Assembly: GCA_965220775.1 (NCBI GenBank)
Contig: OZ244845.1
Location: 248,001 to 312,000 of the forward strand
Origin: G963664835 sp965220775
GTDB taxonomy: Bacteria > Chloroflexota > UBA6077 > FW602-bin22 > JBCLEL01
DNA: 64,000 nucleotides
Direction of reading: 5' to 3'
In this document: piece after piece, positions 61,855 through 64,000 of the stretch
Layout of the letters: each line of letters starts with the position of its first letter
How positions within the stretch are numbered: position 1 is the first letter of the stretch
Notes under the pieces: generated by a model
The model's input: only the letters and a program-made list of their open reading frames with translations
Told to the model about the DNA's origin: nothing
Database searches by the model: none
Made by a program: the position numbers and the translations under genes

Positions 61855-62220
61855 ATGAGCATGTTCGACGTTCCGGTAAGAATAGCCAACCCTGCGACGG
61901 GTCAGAACATTCTAGTTGATGCTATTGTAGATACTGGCGCTGTTTACTCTATGGTCCCAGCCTCGCTATTGGATGGATTAGGGATAACTCGAAAAACGCA
62001 TAAGGAATTTACACTGGCGGATGGCACCAAAAAGACTTACGACATTGGAGAAGCACAATTCGAGATACAAAGTGAGGAGCGGATCTGCCCAGTAGTTTTC
62101 GGCGATAAAGACGTTAAACTATTGGGGGCTGTTTCCCTTGAGATCTTCGGCTTGATTGCGGATACTTCCAATCAAGAACTTATTCCAACCCCAACTTTGC
62201 ATCTGATCGGGTTGCGCTGA
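61855..62220 (+). CDS. Retropepsin-like aspartyl protease, element cargo
   Basis: A 121-residue protein of the single-domain aspartic protease group (clan AA). The active-site Asp26 is in VDTGAVYSMVP, and a hydrophobic LLGAVSLEIFGLIAD segment gives the expected second motif. Single-domain members work as dimers. The substrate is unknown. ATG 61855 follows GAGGAAG. An in-frame upstream start would add an uncharacteristic 37 residues. It lies inside the terminal repeats and has its own terminator. Confidence 0.75.
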   Translation: MSMFDVPVRIANPATGQNILVDAIVDTGAVYSMVPASLLDGLGITRKTHKEFTLADGTKKTYDIGEAQFEIQSEERICPVVFGDKDVKLLGAVSLEIFGLIADTSNQELIPTPTLHLIGLR

Positions 62221-62227
62221 CGACATA

Positions 62228-62260
62228 AGCCCTCCGGCGGCGACCGGAGGGCTTTCTCTT
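62228..62260 (+). terminator. Rho-independent terminator of the aspartyl protease gene
   Basis: AGCCCTCCGG and CCGGAGGGCT form a perfect 10-base stem with a 6-base loop, followed by TTCTCTTT. It lies 8 bases after the protease stop codon. Confidence 0.88.
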
Positions 62261-62288
62261 TGCCCAATCTCCTGATCCGTTTCTCATT

Positions 62289-62319
62289 CACTTGTGTAGT
62301 TAAGTGTGTAATTCCCATA
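62289..62319 (-). repeat. Right terminal inverted repeat of the mobile element
   Basis: Inverted partner of 60189-60219; 27 of 31 bases match. A second PaREP1-like remnant begins 20 bases outside it. Confidence 0.75.
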
Positions 62320-62339
62320 AATTGGGGGTTTGGGGAGGC

Positions 62340-62475
62340 TAGACTGTAGCCTCCATAGTCGCATCTTGGCCAGCATCCGTTCTACAAAGTCATGCACTGC
62401 CACGGCAACGACAAAGGTCTGTCATCTTTCCGCCGGTGATAGAAATTGGCGTTAGTGTCCCCGTACGCGTGTAGA
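62340..62475 (-). pseudogene. Second PaREP1-like remnant (C-terminal end)
   Basis: The minus strand gives NFYHRRKDD in one frame and AVHDFVERMLAKM in another, matching NCYHRWKDD and AVHDFVEQMLAIG of the gene at 59863. It is frameshifted and lacks its N-terminal half. Downstream (62476-62841) no gene was recognised. Confidence 0.6.
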
Positions 62476-62841
62476 TTGACACAAAAGAAACGCCCCCCAG
62501 TATGGAGGACGTCGGGCCAGCGATGCTATCGCCGGCGGGAACGCGCATACTACGCAAACGAGAGCCTTTAGTCAAGCGCATTTCCTCCCGATTGCGCTCC
62601 GCACCGACCGCGTCGTCCACCAAAGGTGGCCGTGTATTGAGCAAAAGCCAATTACCGAGCCGGGTACTCAACTCTGAAGGCTACGTATTGAATCGCCCAC
62701 AGAGTTGGAATCGGAGCTACCTAGTCTCGCCTGAGTGTGGAAGTGCACGGGCAGGGCCGGCCATAGGTTTGCATTAGCTGGCAGGCCCTTTACGCCACGC
62801 AAGTGAAATTGTTTGGTTATGTCAATGACGTCCGCCTCTCT

Positions 62842-62892
62842 CATACCTCGGCGTGCCGGCGGCAACCGGTATGTGCGATTATTATGAAGAGC
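62842..62892 (+). repeat. Extra copy of the GTGCCGGC palindrome repeat
   Basis: CATACCTCGGCGTGCCGGCG and GTATGTGCGATTATTATGAA match the CATACCTTGGTGTGCCGGCG..CGAGCGATTGCTATGAA segments of the cluster at 58919-59845, outside the cluster and on the other side of the mobile element. Confidence 0.65.
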
Positions 62893-62923
62893 CCACATCC
62901 CGACGGCGGAGAAAGAAGGACAC

Positions 62924-63292
62924 ATGAGAATATTCGGTATTGCCAGCGAGATCGAGATAGCGAAACTCCACGAAGAGCACGGCTGGATCCTCATCGATGG
63001 CGAATCCATAGAAGCCGGCTTCAAGTTCGTGCGCGACACGTTCATATTCACCGATAAGCGAATCATCCTGATAGATGTCCAGGGAATAACTGGGCGCAAG
63101 AAAGAATACCTATCGATTCCCTACGACCAGATTTCGAAGTTCAGTGTGGAAACGCCCGGACCGCTTGACTTGGATGCGGAGATCAAGATCTGGGTCCGTA
63201 GCCTACCGGAGCCTATAGAGAAGAAGGTCAACTTCGAGACGAAGATCAAGCCGGTACTGAAAATATTGTCCAACCATGTGCTGAACGGGTAA
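62924..63292 (+). CDS. PH-domain protein (bacterial PH/DUF1696-like)
   Basis: A 122-residue protein forming one bacterial pleckstrin-homology domain. FIFTDKRIILIDVQGITGRKKEYLSIPYDQI, followed by SKFSVETPGPLDLDAEIKIW, is the family hallmark. Such proteins oligomerise and are linked to stress responses; the function is not known. GGAG and AAGGA stretches precede the ATG. It lies between remnant genes and is intact. Confidence 0.85.
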   Translation: MRIFGIASEIEIAKLHEEHGWILIDGESIEAGFKFVRDTFIFTDKRIILIDVQGITGRKKEYLSIPYDQISKFSVETPGPLDLDAEIKIWVRSLPEPIEKKVNFETKIKPVLKILSNHVLNG

Positions 63293-63638
63293 GGAGCGGC
63301 GTTAGAGTTATTATCATGGAGTAGTGGAGATTCCCTCTCGGCGACAACGAGGCCGAAGGTTCTCTGCTCCCGCTCGTCATCGCTCATATCACAAGGGGTT
63401 CACCACTTATGGGACGGCCGCTCAAAATCGTTGGTGGCTGTCGATTCTTCTAGCAAGCTGTAGCCCTAGGATCCGCTTGTGCAAGAATTTATCCAGATTC
63501 GAGAGTAATTTCCCTCAACTGCGCAAGTTATGATTGAATAGAGGCTATCAGTTGTGGCGGCGCTCCACATCACCACCAAGTTTGGCATTCGGCTTGTAGC
63601 GATTAACGCTACACGACAGGAGAGACGAGGAAGAGCTC
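63293..63638. other. Intergenic region with a decayed lipoprotein start
   Basis: 346 bases. It contains the remnant at 63395-63475 (listed separately). Apart from that nothing was recognised. Confidence 0.4.
63395..63475 (+). pseudogene. Decayed copy of the 5' end of the lipoprotein gene at 63639
   Basis: GGACGGCCGCTCAAAATCGT corresponds to the GGCCGGCCGATCAAGATCGT of the intact gene, and CTAGCAAGCTGTAGCCCT to CTGGCAAGCTGTAACCCC. About 15 bases inside the signal peptide are deleted and there is no proper start. It lies about 230 bases upstream of its intact relative, on the same strand. Confidence 0.6.
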
Positions 63639-64000
63639 GTGTCAGATAACCCAGGCACCGTTCCGCTCATCGGCCGGCCGATCAAGATCGTCGGCGTACT
63701 GTTCATACTTGCGCTGGTACTGGCAAGCTGTAACCCCTTCGATCAGGGCGGACAAGAGGTCGAACCCACAGTTTCCGAACCAGTGCCGACCGCGACCGAA
63801 GCGTCGTCCCGCGCTACTCCTACGACAATACAGGTGACTTCTACACGTGCCAGCATTTCCGCGGCCGCCACGCCTACCAACGTCCGGCGGACTGCGACTC
63901 GCACCAAGCTCCCGTCGACCCCAAGCGCCACTGAGGCGCCGCTCACAGGAACTCCTTCTGAAGTTTCATCGACCCGTACTGCCACTGAGGCGCCGCTCAC
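63639..64000 (+). CDS. Lipoprotein with Thr/Pro/Ala linker, cut by the window end
   Basis: The GTG at 63639 starts a signal peptide (VGVLFILALVLASC) with lipobox Cys31, then a long linker of Thr, Pro, Ala and Ser with repeated ATEAPLTGTPS-type units. It resembles the lipoprotein at 57984 at its N-terminus and may also carry SH3-like domains beyond the window. The gene is incomplete at 64000. Confidence 0.75.
   Translation, partial: MSDNPGTVPLIGRPIKIVGVLFILALVLASCNPFDQGGQEVEPTVSEPVPTATEASSRATPTTIQVTSTRASISAAATPTNVRRTATRTKLPSTPSATEAPLTGTPSEVSSTRTATEAPL

Larger units (their letters stand above)
60189..62319. mobile_element. IS1595-type element with terminal inverted repeats and cargo genes
   Basis: The ends are 31-base inverted repeats (left 60189-60219, right 62289-62319) with four mismatches; both begin TATGGGA and contain ACTTAACTACACA. 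The 2.1-kb interior is less GC-rich than its surroundings. It holds a decayed DDE transposase with a 37-codon passenger gene, a small membrane protein and a retropepsin-like protease. No 8-base target duplication is visible, which fits an old insertion or later loss. Confidence 0.75.

Noticed and set aside
1..64000. tRNA, rRNA and riboswitch genes.
   Set aside because: No T-loop/anticodon pairs, rRNA stretches or conserved riboswitch cores were recognised by eye; a covariance search would settle it.

Overview
The window looks like a chromosomal segment of a GC-rich member of the Chloroflexota. This is an inference from several features. The sugar-binding lipoprotein has a long Val/Glu/Lys linker after its lipobox, two lipoproteins have Thr/Pro/Ala-rich linkers, and many predicted exported proteins carry twin-arginine signals. 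No rRNA, tRNA or CRISPR array was seen, so the placement cannot be made firmer. The hexamer GCCGGC is conspicuously frequent throughout, including in the phage-derived part.

Layout. 1-6771 (+) is a phage-derived block: a protease-capsid fusion, a probable head-tail connector, an amidase endolysin, a large tail/baseplate-like protein and a holin-like protein. 7403-9009 encodes two ABC-2 permeases with no ATPase. 9143-17107 holds an MFS exporter, a dihydroorotase-like amidohydrolase, pterin dehydratase, a VOC protein, a class III aminotransferase and SerA. 17316-17962 is a HigBA module. 18147-21087 has an orphan 2-oxoacid dehydrogenase E1 beta and a Tat-exported FG-GAP protein. 22435-26238 (-) is a sugar ABC transporter (binding protein and two permeases, no ATPase). 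27488-33828 carries an S66 peptidase, a phytanoyl-CoA dioxygenase-like enzyme, an alpha/beta hydrolase, a histone-deacetylase-like enzyme, a RelE/Phd module, a metallo-hydrolase and a ferredoxin. 34128-37302 is a tandem triplet of Tat lipoproteins with Kelch repeats. 37368-40827 is a toxin-antitoxin island (VapBC, HicAB, two orphan HicB, HigBA with a broken toxin). 40959-45400 is an exopolysaccharide operon (Wzz-like, CpsD, CpsB, RmlA, RmlB). 45593-47949 (-) has a GT-C glycosyltransferase overlapping a 45-residue membrane protein. 48772-49724 is a broken DNA methyltransferase with a helix-turn-helix insert. 50045-53226 (-) is a methylmalonyl-CoA operon (Mce, B12 subunit, MeaB) continuing into a methyltransferase-like gene and YqeC. 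53918-56159 (-) has two glycosyltransferases. 56427-58847 (+) has Apt, MtnP and an SH3 lipoprotein. 58919-59845 is a mosaic of palindromic repeats. 60189-62319 is a mobile element with 31-bp terminal inverted repeats, a decayed IS1595-type transposase and cargo that includes a retropepsin-like aspartyl protease. The window ends in a PH-domain protein and a partial lipoprotein.

Two themes stand out. First, decayed partial copies of genes are common and often lie beside their intact parent or beside small cargo genes: amidohydrolase 5' end, FG-GAP 3' end, a small membrane protein, an alpha/beta hydrolase, PaREP1-like fragments and a lipoprotein 5' end. Second, three small coiled-coil proteins recur (6797, 10791 and 27086); one changes from 11-residue to 7-residue repeats. 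The best candidates for something undescribed are the aspartyl-protease-bearing element, the coiled-coil family, and the tandem Kelch lipoproteins.
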